From: Oryzomonas sp.
Lineage (GTDB): Bacteria > Desulfobacterota > Desulfuromonadia > Geobacterales > Pseudopelobacteraceae
NCBI GenBank assembly: GCA_031292255.1
Contig: JARLHN010000029.1
Coordinates: 93,341-157,340 of the forward strand
Direction: 5' to 3'
Length of the DNA: 64,000 nucleotides
Made by a program: the position numbers and the translations under genes. The notes under the pieces are model-generated. The model worked only from the letters and a program-made list of their open reading frames with translations. It did not search any database and was not told the DNA's origin. Positions 44,587 to 53,992 of this stretch are shown piece by piece. Position 1 is the stretch's first letter, and each line of letters begins with the position of its first letter.

Positions 44587-46062
44587 TTAGTTTCCTCCCC
44601 CCTGGCCATCCGTCTTGCCGCCTTCGACTTTCAACTTTATTTTGCCCAACAATCCGATGCCGAGCTTCCTGATGACAAAAGGGCTGCTCATGAACAGTTT
44701 CGTTGCCCGCAGCAGGTAGCCCCGCTTGAAGTCATCCTTCATAGTCATGACATCAAGTATCTTGCCCATGTAAAATTTACGGAAACAGTCCGCCAGCGCA
44801 ACATCGACCTGAAGCATGCTCATGCCCTTCGGCTCCAGCACCGGGTCCACCAGGTTGTATTTCGAGTAGTCCCATTGCCGGATATACTGTTTCACATCCT
44901 CGTACATGTCGCTGTACGGCCAGGGGGTAAGCGCCATAAAGTTCGCATTGTCCGGGTTGTAGTGCCGGACCAGCTTCATGGTATCATTTATATGCTCGGG
45001 CGTCTCGTCGGGAAAACCGATGATGAAGGAGGTTTCCGAAACTATCCCTTGCTCATGGATCAGCTCCAGGGCGCGTTTGGCCACATCGCTTTGAATATTT
45101 TTCCCGATGGCGTCGAGAATGCCCTGATTGGTCGCCTCGACACCGATTGAAATATGAATGATCCCTGCTTTCCGGTATTTCCAGAGGATATCCCCGTCGC
45201 GAACGATGTCATCCGGCCTGGTCTCCATCAGGAAATGAATCGGGAGGTTTCGCGCGATGAGCAGATCGAGGAAGTTTTCCCAACGTCCCCGGTCCCTCGT
45301 AGGATATTCGTCGGTTATCAGGACAACATTGACCTTGCAGGTCGCATGAAGGTATTCCAGTTCCTCCACCACATTAACGGGATTACGCGCACGCCATGTT
45401 TTTTCCCAGAACTTCCGCTGTGAGCAGAAAATGCAGTCATGGTCACATCCGCGCGAAGTGCTTATCGCCCCAAGCCTCGAATCAGGGATGACAAAATAAG
45501 TGTAGTCTTCCCACTCCAGCAGGTCCCATGCCATTGGCAGACCGTCGAGTTCCTCCACGAGGGGGCGTCTTGCGGTCCTGACGACAGCCCCCTCCCGCCG
45601 AAAAGCCACACCTGGGACCGTCGCCGGGTCTTCGCCACTCTCCAGCACCGTAAGCAGGTGGCGCAGCGTGGCCTCACCTTCACCGATAACGATATAATCC
45701 ACGGCAGCCGGTGCAGCTGCAAGCACCTCTTCGTACATGAACGTGGGATGAACCCCGCCGAGAATGGTCACGGTGCCGGGATTGATGCGTTTGGCAAGTT
45801 CGAGAGTCTTAACGGCATCGTTGATGGTCGCGGTCATGGCGGTGGACGCGACATAATCGGCCGCCATTTCACCCATGTGCATTTCCATCTCGGGATAGCC
45901 GTGGTTTTTTGCGGCAGCGTCGTAAATCCCGGCCACCAAGCCCGCCTGACGGGCAGCGCCCGCCAGATACACGAGGTTGAGCGGCATCCAGCGGCCGATG
46001 ACTTCCGCCACGCCGCAATGATACGGGGGGGTGATGAATATGATTTTCTTGGTCTGCGACAA
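44587..46062 (-). CDS. BchE-like B12-binding radical SAM enzyme (paralogue)
   Basis: The 491-residue enzyme is a close-patterned paralogue of the 41042-42505 gene: B12-binding N-terminus (PYHCGVAEVIGRWMPLNLVYLAGAA, GGVHPTFMYEEV), radical SAM motif CDHDCIFC then SQRKFW, and the tail TPWPYSD and WDYSKYNLVDPV. As with BchE the B12 domain lacks a clear DxHxxG box, so cobalamin may bind base-off without a His ligand or loosely. It begins ten bases after the TPR membrane protein upstream and is followed by the two-component genes. Confidence 0.85.
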   Translation of the reverse strand: MSQTKKIIFITPPYHCGVAEVIGRWMPLNLVYLAGAARQAGLVAGIYDAAAKNHGYPEMEMHMGEMAADYVASTAMTATINDAVKTLELAKRINPGTVTILGGVHPTFMYEEVLAAAPAAVDYIVIGEGEATLRHLLTVLESGEDPATVPGVAFRREGAVVRTARRPLVEELDGLPMAWDLLEWEDYTYFVIPDSRLGAISTSRGCDHDCIFCSQRKFWEKTWRARNPVNVVEELEYLHATCKVNVVLITDEYPTRDRGRWENFLDLLIARNLPIHFLMETRPDDIVRDGDILWKYRKAGIIHISIGVEATNQGILDAIGKNIQSDVAKRALELIHEQGIVSETSFIIGFPDETPEHINDTMKLVRHYNPDNANFMALTPWPYSDMYEDVKQYIRQWDYSKYNLVDPVLEPKGMSMLQVDVALADCFRKFYMGKILDVMTMKDDFKRGYLLRATKLFMSSPFVIRKLGIGLLGKIKLKVEGGKTDGQGGGN

Positions 46063-46071
46063 CTTATTCCC

Positions 46072-47961
46072 TCACTTCTGCGGTGCGTAACGGCCGTTGT
46101 TTTCCGGGAAATAGCCGGCAATCAGCCGGTTGAAGGAGGGTAACCGCCGGAGTGCATCAAGCTCAGGATTGCGGGTGATAGCTTCCAGGTTCCGGTAACC
46201 AAGCTTCAGAGCCTCTTCAAGATGCTGTAATGACTTCTCATAGTCTTTTGAAAGGGCCTCGACACAGGCCATGTTATACTGAAGATCAGGGCTGTTCCCG
46301 CCATTTTCGTAGGACTTTTGATACAATGCCCGTGCTTCGGCAACTCTCCCCGTTTCGAGGCATATATTCCCGAGTGAAACAAGTGCTTGAGAAGAACCTG
46401 GCTCAATCGATAATGCCTGGCGGTATGCCTTTTCCGCATTCGCCTGATCCCGCGAAAGGTAATAACAGTATCCGAGGTTAATAAACCCGGGAAAGAAGTC
46501 TGGAAACTTCGTTGTAAGAGTGGCCAGGAGCGGCTTTGCCTTCACGAGCAATCCGGCATTTATGTAGAGGCCTGCGGCCTCATTCAATGCCTTTCGCTCG
46601 ATCGCGGGCTCGGAAAACCCCCCTTCCGAGGCAAATACTTCGTTGTAGGTTGTGAGGGCTCTCTCCGTTTGGCCGGAATTAAGGTATGCTTCGGCAAGGG
46701 AAGCGCGTGTTTCTTTAGTCGGGAGTTTCTTTGCGGCATCGATCCAGAGGGTAACGGAGTTTTGCCAGACTTCCGCCCGCTGATAAGAGAGCGGCACCAA
46801 GAATACGAGGATCAACGAAATGAGCAGGTGTGCCGGGTTCACCCTTTTTTCGGGAAACATATCGTTCAATCGGGACAACCCGCCTCCGGCAACCCATGCG
46901 GCGCCAAGCATGGGGAAATAGAGATACCGGTCATTCATCAGGGTCACGAGTGGAACAATCTGGGACACCGGAACAAGGCCGAGGAAGAAGAGGGCAAAGC
47001 CGAAGAACAAGCGTTGTTCCCGGCGCAAGAGATATATTCCGGCGCAACAGAGCGCCCCGACTAAAAGGAGGGCAAAAATGACTTCTCCATCGACACCGGT
47101 TTTTATCCCGAAGATATAAATCAGCTTTAGATTAGAGGGCCAGATTAGAATATGCAGGTAACTGGTCAGAACGGTGAGCATTGTAAGGATTTTAGCAGCC
47201 ATGTTACCGGCAAAGTAATCAAAGCTCCCTCCGCCCTTTTCGAAAGACTGGGTAATCAAAGCAACAACGGACGTAACTGCCGCAGCGGCAAAATAAGGAA
47301 TCTTGTCTACGATAATTCCTTTTCTTCTTCCTGCCTTTTCGAGAAAAATATCGTACAGGAGAAAGACGAACGGCATGATGACTGCCACCGACTTTGATAG
47401 GAGAGCAAGCACCAGGAAAATTATGGAAAAAGTATAGGCTCGCTTCCTTCCCTTCTCCGTCCTTTGGCGATACGCGATGTATGAGAGGAAGGAACAGAGT
47501 GAGAAAAACATCGCCAAGAGGTTCTTGCGCTGAGATATCCATGCAACCGACTCAACCTGGACCGGGTGCAGGAGAAAAAGGGCGGACGACGCAAATGCCC
47601 AAAAAGGTTTTCCCGTCAAGCGCCGGACCAGTAAGTAGAAGAGGAGCCCATTGACAATATGAAGTACGACATTAACCCCATGGAACCAAGCCGGATTCAT
47701 CCCTACCAGTTGAAAATCAAGCATGTAAGAAAGGAGATGGACCGGTGCATAGTTGCCGACATACGACGTTGAAAAGAGATGAACCAGATTTTTAGCGGTT
47801 ACTCCCTGAATATCCGGATTGTACGTTACATAGAGGTTATCATCCCAATTGGAAAGAAAATCGTACCCCACGGTCTGTCCATAAACGGCAAGGGTAAGGA
47901 GTATAAGCCCCATTGCGGGAATGAGATGCTTTCGTAATCTGGCAAAAAGAGCTTGCAACAT
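46072..47961 (-). CDS. TMTC/PMT-like GT-C membrane protein with TPR repeats (paralogue A)
   Basis: The 629-residue protein has a hydrophobic N-terminal two thirds (about ten membrane segments to residue 420) and a soluble TPR domain (about 430-610). A paired acidic site D40-D41 (NWDDNLY) follows the first membrane helix, where PMT, OST and TMTC enzymes keep catalytic Asp. Other shared blocks are YVGNYAPVHLLSYMLDF, HPVQVESVAWISQRK and LMNDRYLYFP. The architecture equals that of bacterial TPR proteins related to eukaryotic TMTC O-mannosyltransferases. It heads the operon with the second BchE-like gene. Sugar transfer to a secreted protein or lipid is inferred. Confidence 0.8.
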   Translation of the reverse strand: MLQALFARLRKHLIPAMGLILLTLAVYGQTVGYDFLSNWDDNLYVTYNPDIQGVTAKNLVHLFSTSYVGNYAPVHLLSYMLDFQLVGMNPAWFHGVNVVLHIVNGLLFYLLVRRLTGKPFWAFASSALFLLHPVQVESVAWISQRKNLLAMFFSLCSFLSYIAYRQRTEKGRKRAYTFSIIFLVLALLSKSVAVIMPFVFLLYDIFLEKAGRRKGIIVDKIPYFAAAAVTSVVALITQSFEKGGGSFDYFAGNMAAKILTMLTVLTSYLHILIWPSNLKLIYIFGIKTGVDGEVIFALLLVGALCCAGIYLLRREQRLFFGFALFFLGLVPVSQIVPLVTLMNDRYLYFPMLGAAWVAGGGLSRLNDMFPEKRVNPAHLLISLILVFLVPLSYQRAEVWQNSVTLWIDAAKKLPTKETRASLAEAYLNSGQTERALTTYNEVFASEGGFSEPAIERKALNEAAGLYINAGLLVKAKPLLATLTTKFPDFFPGFINLGYCYYLSRDQANAEKAYRQALSIEPGSSQALVSLGNICLETGRVAEARALYQKSYENGGNSPDLQYNMACVEALSKDYEKSLQHLEEALKLGYRNLEAITRNPELDALRRLPSFNRLIAGYFPENNGRYAPQK

Positions 47962-48243
47962 CTTTTTTAGTCACCTTTATCTATCGCATTCAGATTGGTT
48001 CTTGTTCCCACAACCCGGCACCGGTTTTCCCTTCATGTCGCAATTCACACGAGGCAATGCCCCGGGATGCCGCGCCTTACCGCCGGTGTTTTACCAAGAC
48101 GTAATAACGTACCATACATAATTCTGGTTATCAATGGCCGCCAACTATGATATATAGTGTAAAAATGAAGAAAAAGCGGTGTTGGAACAACGTTGCTCGT
48201 ATCATCCGGTAAATGGCCGGTCAATGGGGCATCAGGAAAACCA

Positions 48244-49197
48244 ATGAAACTTATCATCCAGATCCCATGCTACAATGAAGCGGATGTACTGCCCGTTACC
48301 CTGAAAGAGCTGCCGCGCGAGGTGGCCGGATTCAGCAGCGTCATGTGGCTTGTCATAAATGACGGCAGCACCGACAACACCGCTGAAGTGGCCAAACGTC
48401 ACGGAGCGGACCACATTATCAGCTTTACCAAGAACCAGGGGCTGGCTAAAGGCTTCATCGCGGGACTGGATGCGTGCATCAGGCTGGGCGCGGATGTCAT
48501 CGTCAACACCGATGCGGACAACCAATACAGGGCTGCCGACATACCGCTCCTAACAGCGCCGATCCTGGCGGGAAAAGCGGATGTCGTTATCGGTGCGAGA
48601 CCGATCGATGAAATAGAGTCCTTTTCACTCATAAAAAAGATGTTGCAAAAAATCGGCAGTGCTGCCGTGCGGTTTTTAAGCAAGACCAACATACCTGATG
48701 CACCAAGCGGATTCAGGGCCATGAGTCGCGAAGCCGCCATGCGGTTCAATGTTTTCAATGATTATACCTACACACTTGAAACAATAATCCAGGCTGGGCA
48801 AAAAAATATTGCCATCATGTCTGTGCCGGTACGGGTGAACGGAGTGTTGCGCGCTTCCCGACTCGTTAAAAGCATCCCTTCTTACATCAAATTGTCCCTT
48901 GTGACACTCATAAGAATATTCGTTGTCTATAAGGCATTCAGATTTTTCATGTCGGTGGGATTATTGGTTTTCAGTGCTGGTTTTGTAGTCGGTCTCAGGT
49001 TCATTTATTTCTACTTTGCCGGAGCAGGTTCCGGACATATTCAGTCGCTGATTCTATCGTCAATACTTTTGGGTATTGGATTCCAAACCATGTTGACGGC
49101 GTTTTTGGCGGATCTTCTGGCCGTCAACAGGAGGCTGATGGAGGAAGTCCAATACAGGGTAAAGGCGATGGAGTATACCGGTGTGCACCTGCCCTAA
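48244..49197 (+). CDS. GT2 polyprenyl-phosphate sugar synthase with two C-terminal membrane helices
   Basis: The 317-residue enzyme starts IIQIPCYNEADVLPVTL, has VINDGSTDNTAEVA and the metal-site NTDADNQY, and ends with two hydrophobic segments (about 232-258 and 270-295), the layout of GtrB/ArnC-type undecaprenyl-phosphate sugar synthases. The start at 48244 has AGGA seven bases ahead; the longer frame is not family-like. It is followed by TPR paralogue B after 116 bases, a likely donor-maker and user pair. Confidence 0.88.
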   Translation: MKLIIQIPCYNEADVLPVTLKELPREVAGFSSVMWLVINDGSTDNTAEVAKRHGADHIISFTKNQGLAKGFIAGLDACIRLGADVIVNTDADNQYRAADIPLLTAPILAGKADVVIGARPIDEIESFSLIKKMLQKIGSAAVRFLSKTNIPDAPSGFRAMSREAAMRFNVFNDYTYTLETIIQAGQKNIAIMSVPVRVNGVLRASRLVKSIPSYIKLSLVTLIRIFVVYKAFRFFMSVGLLVFSAGFVVGLRFIYFYFAGAGSGHIQSLILSSILLGIGFQTMLTAFLADLLAVNRRLMEEVQYRVKAMEYTGVHLP

Positions 49198-49313
49198 TCC
49201 CCGGGGGAAACAGGGTGCTCAGGGAACCGGAGACGGCCAATCCTGTAAACTTGATCAATAGCCGCTGAAAAGAAACCTTCCAGTCCAGAAAAACATTGTC
49301 ACAGGACCTCGTT

Positions 49314-51182
49314 GTGTCGAAATCTTCAAGCAAAACAACTCCAGTGTTTTCCTTTGCCCAGAACCACAGACTCCTGGGTGCGCTGTTTCTGTTCGCTGCG
49401 ACAGTCGCGGTATTCTGCCAATCCCTTAACCACACTTTTCTTACAACGTGGGATGACAATCTTTATGTTACCAATAACCCCGATATCATCGGGCTTACCT
49501 TTGATCACGTAAAGAATGCGTTTACCAAATTTTATGTCGGCAATTATGCTCCGTTGCATATTATTTCCTACATGTTTGATTTCTCTCTCTGGGGGATGAA
49601 TCCGGCAGGTTTTGTCGGCGTTAACATAGTATTGCACGCAACGAACGGCCTGCTGTATTACCGGCTCATTCTTAAGCTGACCGATAATATGCGGTTGGCC
49701 TTTTTTTCCGCTTTCATCTTCCTCCTCCATCCAGTGCAGGTCGAATCGGTTGTCTGGATTTCGCAACGCAAAACCCTGCTGGCGATGTTGTTCTTTCTCA
49801 TCTCTCTCCTTTCCTATATTTCCTGGAGCGAAAAAAGATCAAGATCCGGTTTCGCCGTCTACACCATTTCAATCCTTACCTTTATCTTCGCTCTCCTTTC
49901 AAAGTCCGTGGCTGTCATCCTGCCGTTTGTTCTGGTGTTCTATGACATTTGCTGCGTATCGGGGAAACGCAACTCAAAATGGCTGCTTGACAAGATACCC
50001 TTCTTCGCCGTCGCAGCGGTCATATTCCTGTTTGCACTGAAAAGCCAGGGCCAGGAACAGGGGGGCGGAATTGTCCCTTATCTTGGCGGTAGTCCCCTCA
50101 CGACATTCTATACCATGCTGCCGGTCTTTGTTCGCTATGCGGAGATACTCATCTGGCCGATAAACTTGAACATTCTCTATTTCCCGCAAATGCGCACGAG
50201 CGTCGATGGCGCCGTGGCCCTGTCCGGGATTCTCCTGTTAGTGGCATGCATCGGCCTTTGGCGTCTTTATCGTAAAGACACCCGCTTGTTCTTCTGGGCG
50301 GCCGTTGGGATTGCCGGCATTTTACCTGTATCGCAAATTATTCCGCTCATTACGCTGATGAACGACCGTTATCTTTATTTCCCCCTCCTTGGTTGCGCGC
50401 TTCTCTTCGTCCGTGGAGCCCTGTTCTGTCTTGATAAATTCGTGAACCGGCCGGTATGGATTGGGACTCTCTTGGTAAGCCTTCTGCTCCTTCCCTTGCC
50501 GGTTCTCTCTTGGCAGCGTTCCAAGGTTTGGCACGACCCGCTGACTCTTTGGACCGATGCCTCTGGGAAATCGCCGAACTTCTGCACCTGGGCGGGATTG
50601 GGCAACAGCCTGTGGGAAATAGGGAATGAAGGCGAAGCCAGGGCGATTTACCGGAAAGCGGTTTCATCGGAGATCACCAGTGAAAAAAACTTCTTCGATG
50701 CCGGCGTCCTATTCCTGGAGGTTCTTGCCGATTACCCGAAAGCGGTAAAGTCTTTACAGCGTTATGTCACGAACTTTCCCAATGATGCCGCAGGGTACAG
50801 GTTTCTGGGCATTGCCTGCTTGCAGACGGGAAACCTTCAGGAAGGAGAAGCGGCATTGAGTCGTTCGCTGCAACTGGAACCGGATAATGGCCGTGCGCTC
50901 CGGAACCTCGGTCGTAATTATGAAGAGGGGGGCGTTTATCCGTTGGCCATTACCTGTTATCAGCAGGCAATGGCGTTTGGCGGTGAAGATCCGGAACTGC
51001 ACTATTATCTGGCGGACCTGTACGCCGCTATCGGCCAACCGGAGACAGGCTTGGCGCACCTGGAAAAAGCCCTGAGCCTCGGTCTTGGAGATACGCAGCG
51101 TATTGTACGGGATCCGGCCCTGAGTTCGATACGTGCTTTGCCGGGATTCCAAAAGATTCTGCCCATACTGGGCGGCAAATAA
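49314..51182 (+). CDS. TMTC/PMT-like GT-C membrane protein with TPR repeats (paralogue B)
   Basis: The 622-residue protein has the same plan as paralogue A: D47-D48 (TTWDDNLYVT) after the first helix, NYAPLHIISYMFDFSLWGMNPAGF, HPVQVESVVWISQRK, LMNDRYLYFPLLG and about four TPR units from about 435. A GTG at 49314 is preferred to the TTG at 49296 because AGGA is seven bases from it. It lies between two GT2 genes on the same strand. Predicted to use a polyprenyl-phosphate sugar on the periplasmic side. Confidence 0.8.
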   Translation: MSKSSSKTTPVFSFAQNHRLLGALFLFAATVAVFCQSLNHTFLTTWDDNLYVTNNPDIIGLTFDHVKNAFTKFYVGNYAPLHIISYMFDFSLWGMNPAGFVGVNIVLHATNGLLYYRLILKLTDNMRLAFFSAFIFLLHPVQVESVVWISQRKTLLAMLFFLISLLSYISWSEKRSRSGFAVYTISILTFIFALLSKSVAVILPFVLVFYDICCVSGKRNSKWLLDKIPFFAVAAVIFLFALKSQGQEQGGGIVPYLGGSPLTTFYTMLPVFVRYAEILIWPINLNILYFPQMRTSVDGAVALSGILLLVACIGLWRLYRKDTRLFFWAAVGIAGILPVSQIIPLITLMNDRYLYFPLLGCALLFVRGALFCLDKFVNRPVWIGTLLVSLLLLPLPVLSWQRSKVWHDPLTLWTDASGKSPNFCTWAGLGNSLWEIGNEGEARAIYRKAVSSEITSEKNFFDAGVLFLEVLADYPKAVKSLQRYVTNFPNDAAGYRFLGIACLQTGNLQEGEAALSRSLQLEPDNGRALRNLGRNYEEGGVYPLAITCYQQAMAFGGEDPELHYYLADLYAAIGQPETGLAHLEKALSLGLGDTQRIVRDPALSSIRALPGFQKILPILGGK

Positions 51183-51286
51183 TCCCCCTGGACATTCTCG
51201 GCCTGCATGTATATTGAATTTCGGATATGCAACTACGAAAGATCTTCCTCAGCTTTGTGTCATGACTCGATCAGATATGGTACTCA

Positions 51287-52018
51287 ATGCCCAGTTTATC
51301 CATAATCATCCCGGCGTACAACGAAGAGGACCGCCTTCCCCGGTATCTCGGAAGTATCGTAAAATATCTGACAGAAAAGAATACCTCATATGAGCTTATC
51401 ATTGTGGATGATGGCAGCACCGATTCTACAGCAACGGTTGTTGAAAAAATCATGGAAACAAACCCCCATGTGAAAATCATCCGCACTAGTCAAAATCATG
51501 GAAAGGGCTTCGCTGTGAAAGCGGGGATGCTAAATGCGTGCGGCAAATTGCGTTTGTTTGCCGACGCAGATGGCGCAACGCCGATCAAAGAATTGGAACG
51601 ACTAAGACAAGGTATTGAGAGCGGCGCGGACATTGCCATTGCTTCTCGAGCTTTACATGATGGGTCCACTACAGTAACTGCACGATTGCATAGAAAGATC
51701 ATCGGCACTATTTTCAATCTTGTAGTCGGGTTATTGGCTGTACAAGACGTTAACGATACACAGTGCGGTTTCAAACTTTTTACCGAGGCGTCTGCAAACG
51801 CCATCTTTCCGCTCCAGCGCATATCAGGATTTGGCTTTGATGTGGAAATCCTTTTCATTTGTAAAAAAAAAGGATATCGAGTAAAAGAGATTCCCGTCAA
51901 CTGGATTGATATCAAAGGCTCGAAGGTTAAACTGTTCCGGGATTCCTGGAAAATGTTTATCGATGTGATTGCAATACGTCTTAATGATTTGAGAGGGGTC
52001 TACAGCAATCGCATCTAA
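51287..52018 (+). CDS. GT2 glycosyltransferase of the ALG5/DPG-synthase type
   Basis: The 243-residue enzyme begins LSIIIPAYNEEDRLPRYL and has VDDGSTDSTATVV, FADADGATPI (the DxD metal site), RLHRKIIGTIFNLVVG and DTQCGFKLF, the hallmark blocks of dolichyl-phosphate glucosyltransferase (ALG5) relatives. It should form a polyprenyl-phosphate hexose. It follows TPR paralogue B by 104 bases in the same direction. Confidence 0.88.
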   Translation: MPSLSIIIPAYNEEDRLPRYLGSIVKYLTEKNTSYELIIVDDGSTDSTATVVEKIMETNPHVKIIRTSQNHGKGFAVKAGMLNACGKLRLFADADGATPIKELERLRQGIESGADIAIASRALHDGSTTVTARLHRKIIGTIFNLVVGLLAVQDVNDTQCGFKLFTEASANAIFPLQRISGFGFDVEILFICKKKGYRVKEIPVNWIDIKGSKVKLFRDSWKMFIDVIAIRLNDLRGVYSNRI

Positions 52019-52078
52019 GTGTTCTATCATAAAATAATACACTTATTATGTTGAAGCCATTTCAACGGAGGAAACGTC

Positions 52079-52900
52079 ATGAAGAAACTTCTATTAATAA
52101 TACTGGTTGGCACACTGCTCCTCGCAACCTCCATTGCAACCCATGCTGCCGACTCGCTGCAGACCTCCAATTTCGCTGCCACCGCATCGCCCTCGACAAC
52201 AGCCCCCTACATAGATGCCATCACCGGCATGAGATTCGTCTTTGTCAAGGGTGGCTGCTATATGATGGGTTCATCTAATGGTCGGAACGACGCACATCCA
52301 ATCCACCAGGTATGTATCAATGATTTTTACATCGGCAAATACGAAGTCACCCAGGGGCAGTGGGAAGTTGTCATGGGGAACAACTCAAGCTATTTCAAAC
52401 AATGCGGGCCCGACTGCCCGGCAGATGCCGTTTCCTGGAACAATGCCCAGAAATTCATCAATATACTGAACGCCAAAAGTGGCAAAAAATACCGTCTCCC
52501 CTCCGAAGCTGAATGGGAGTATGCCGCCAGAAGTGGCGGTCAGGACGAGAAATGGGCCGGCACCAACGATGAGGCAAGCCTTGGGGAATATGCTTGGTAC
52601 AAAAAGAACAGTGACAAGATCACGCACAAGGTCGGCCTGAAGAAACCCAATGGGCTGGGTATCCACGACATGTCCGGCAATGAATTGGAATGGTGCCAGG
52701 ACTGGTTCAAAGAGGATTACTACAAAGACAGCCCCAAGAATAACCCCCTCGGCCCAAACAATGGTGAAATGCGCGTCCTGCGCGGCGGTTTCTACGGCGG
52801 CAACGCCAAAGACAGCTTGATGACTTCATATCGGGTTAAGGCCAAGCCGGACTTCAATGGTATCGCCTTCGGCATGCGACTCGTGCTTCCCGCCCAATAG
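52079..52900 (+). CDS. Secreted SUMF1/FGE-like domain protein
   Basis: The 273-residue protein has a signal peptide (cut after THAA near 24) and one formylglycine-generating-enzyme-like (C-type lectin fold) domain: FVKGGCYMMGS, FYIGKYEVTQGQW, RLPSEAEWEYAARSGG, GNELEWCQDW, RVLRGGFYGG and a terminal GIAFGMRLVL. The second catalytic cysteine region of true FGE is absent (GGFYGG for GGSW), so it is probably a binding or structural member. GGAGG lies before the ATG. Confidence 0.88.
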   Translation: MKKLLLIILVGTLLLATSIATHAADSLQTSNFAATASPSTTAPYIDAITGMRFVFVKGGCYMMGSSNGRNDAHPIHQVCINDFYIGKYEVTQGQWEVVMGNNSSYFKQCGPDCPADAVSWNNAQKFINILNAKSGKKYRLPSEAEWEYAARSGGQDEKWAGTNDEASLGEYAWYKKNSDKITHKVGLKKPNGLGIHDMSGNELEWCQDWFKEDYYKDSPKNNPLGPNNGEMRVLRGGFYGGNAKDSLMTSYRVKAKPDFNGIAFGMRLVLPAQ

Positions 52901-52931
52901 CCTTTGTATTCTGAGCCTGGGTTTTTGTTTT

Positions 52932-53870
52932 ATGTTTTTGAATGCTGATGCACCATATTGTTTTGGTTTTATAATGTTATTAAAGAATAAAAGTGGCGTT
53001 GATTCGGACGAGGGATTTCCATCCAGCAAACAACTCAGTGGGGTCGCTGTGTTCCTGCTGGTTTATTTTGGCCTACGGCTCATCTACTTCGTCACCAACA
53101 TTGCTCCATTTGTTCCACCGGATGAGGTAACTCATTATGGATGTAGCAGAATCTTCTCTGAAGTATTATTTTTTCCGGTTTACCAGACGGGATGTACCTG
53201 CGCCTCCTAAATATGCCTTATGCCCTCTGCACGGTGTTTTTTGTTTGACGCACTCTCCGTCGTCTGACCTATGACCGGTTCCCCCAGATGCTTTCACTGG
53301 TCGCCATGACAAACACCTTGATGTTCTCATTCATCTCTGCTGTTTCTTATGACAATCTAACGAATCTTCTGGCTGCCATGTCAATATACTATCTGCTCAT
53401 ATTCTTCAAGAAACGGTCTGGCAACTTGCTGGTGCTTTCCGTTATATGTCAACTAACCGGAAGCCTCACAAAAACTACATTCCTGATACTGGTCATGAAC
53501 TCTCTGCTGTTAGTCCACGAATTTAGGAAGATACGTTATCTTCCCAAGGCATTACCCATCTGGTTCAGGTTGGCCCTGAATGGAGCATGTCTGACACTTG
53601 TAGCCCTTCTCGCGCTCGCGCTGAACATACAACTTTACGGCGTAAACGACCTCCACCACCAAAACATTTCACCCGAAATGTATGAAGTTCTGCCTCATGA
53701 GATCGTTATTCGTCGGGACGAGTTACGTTGTTGCTTGTCATTACCTGCTGAGTCTTTTCAGAAGCCGTCATACCCGGATCGATATTGCACGGGCAGTCTC
53801 TTTTCTTTTTCTTGCCTCAGACTTTCCATTTTTTCTGCTTCATGTGACTCCAGCATGGCTCATCTAGCCG
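52932..53870 (+). pseudogene. Degenerate DUF2142-like membrane protein (broken paralogue of the 55960-57513 gene)
   Basis: Three pieces in three frames match the intact gene on the other strand: an N-terminal piece (52932-53180, APFVPPDEVTHYGC), a middle piece from 53192 (MYLRLLNMPYALCTVFF, then an in-frame TGA, then MLSLVAMTNTLMFSF to ISPEMYEVLPHE near 53700), and a C-terminal piece (about 53715-53867, GTSYVVACHYL to HVTPAWLI). Compared with the intact protein about 39 residues are lost at the first joint and about 160 at the second. It cannot make a working product. Confidence 0.88.
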
Positions 53871-53992
53871 TGGAAATAGCTTGATCTCGTGATGTTATTA
53901 TTTCTATGATTTTATAATTATACTATCCTAGCATCTTTGGGTACTGGTTTGACCAAATAACCAATGAACAACAAGGCGGAAACAGGACATTT

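Noticed and set aside
52079-52900. True formylglycine-generating sulfatase activator
   Set aside because: The catalytic Cys region is replaced (GGFYGG) and no sulfatase gene is near.
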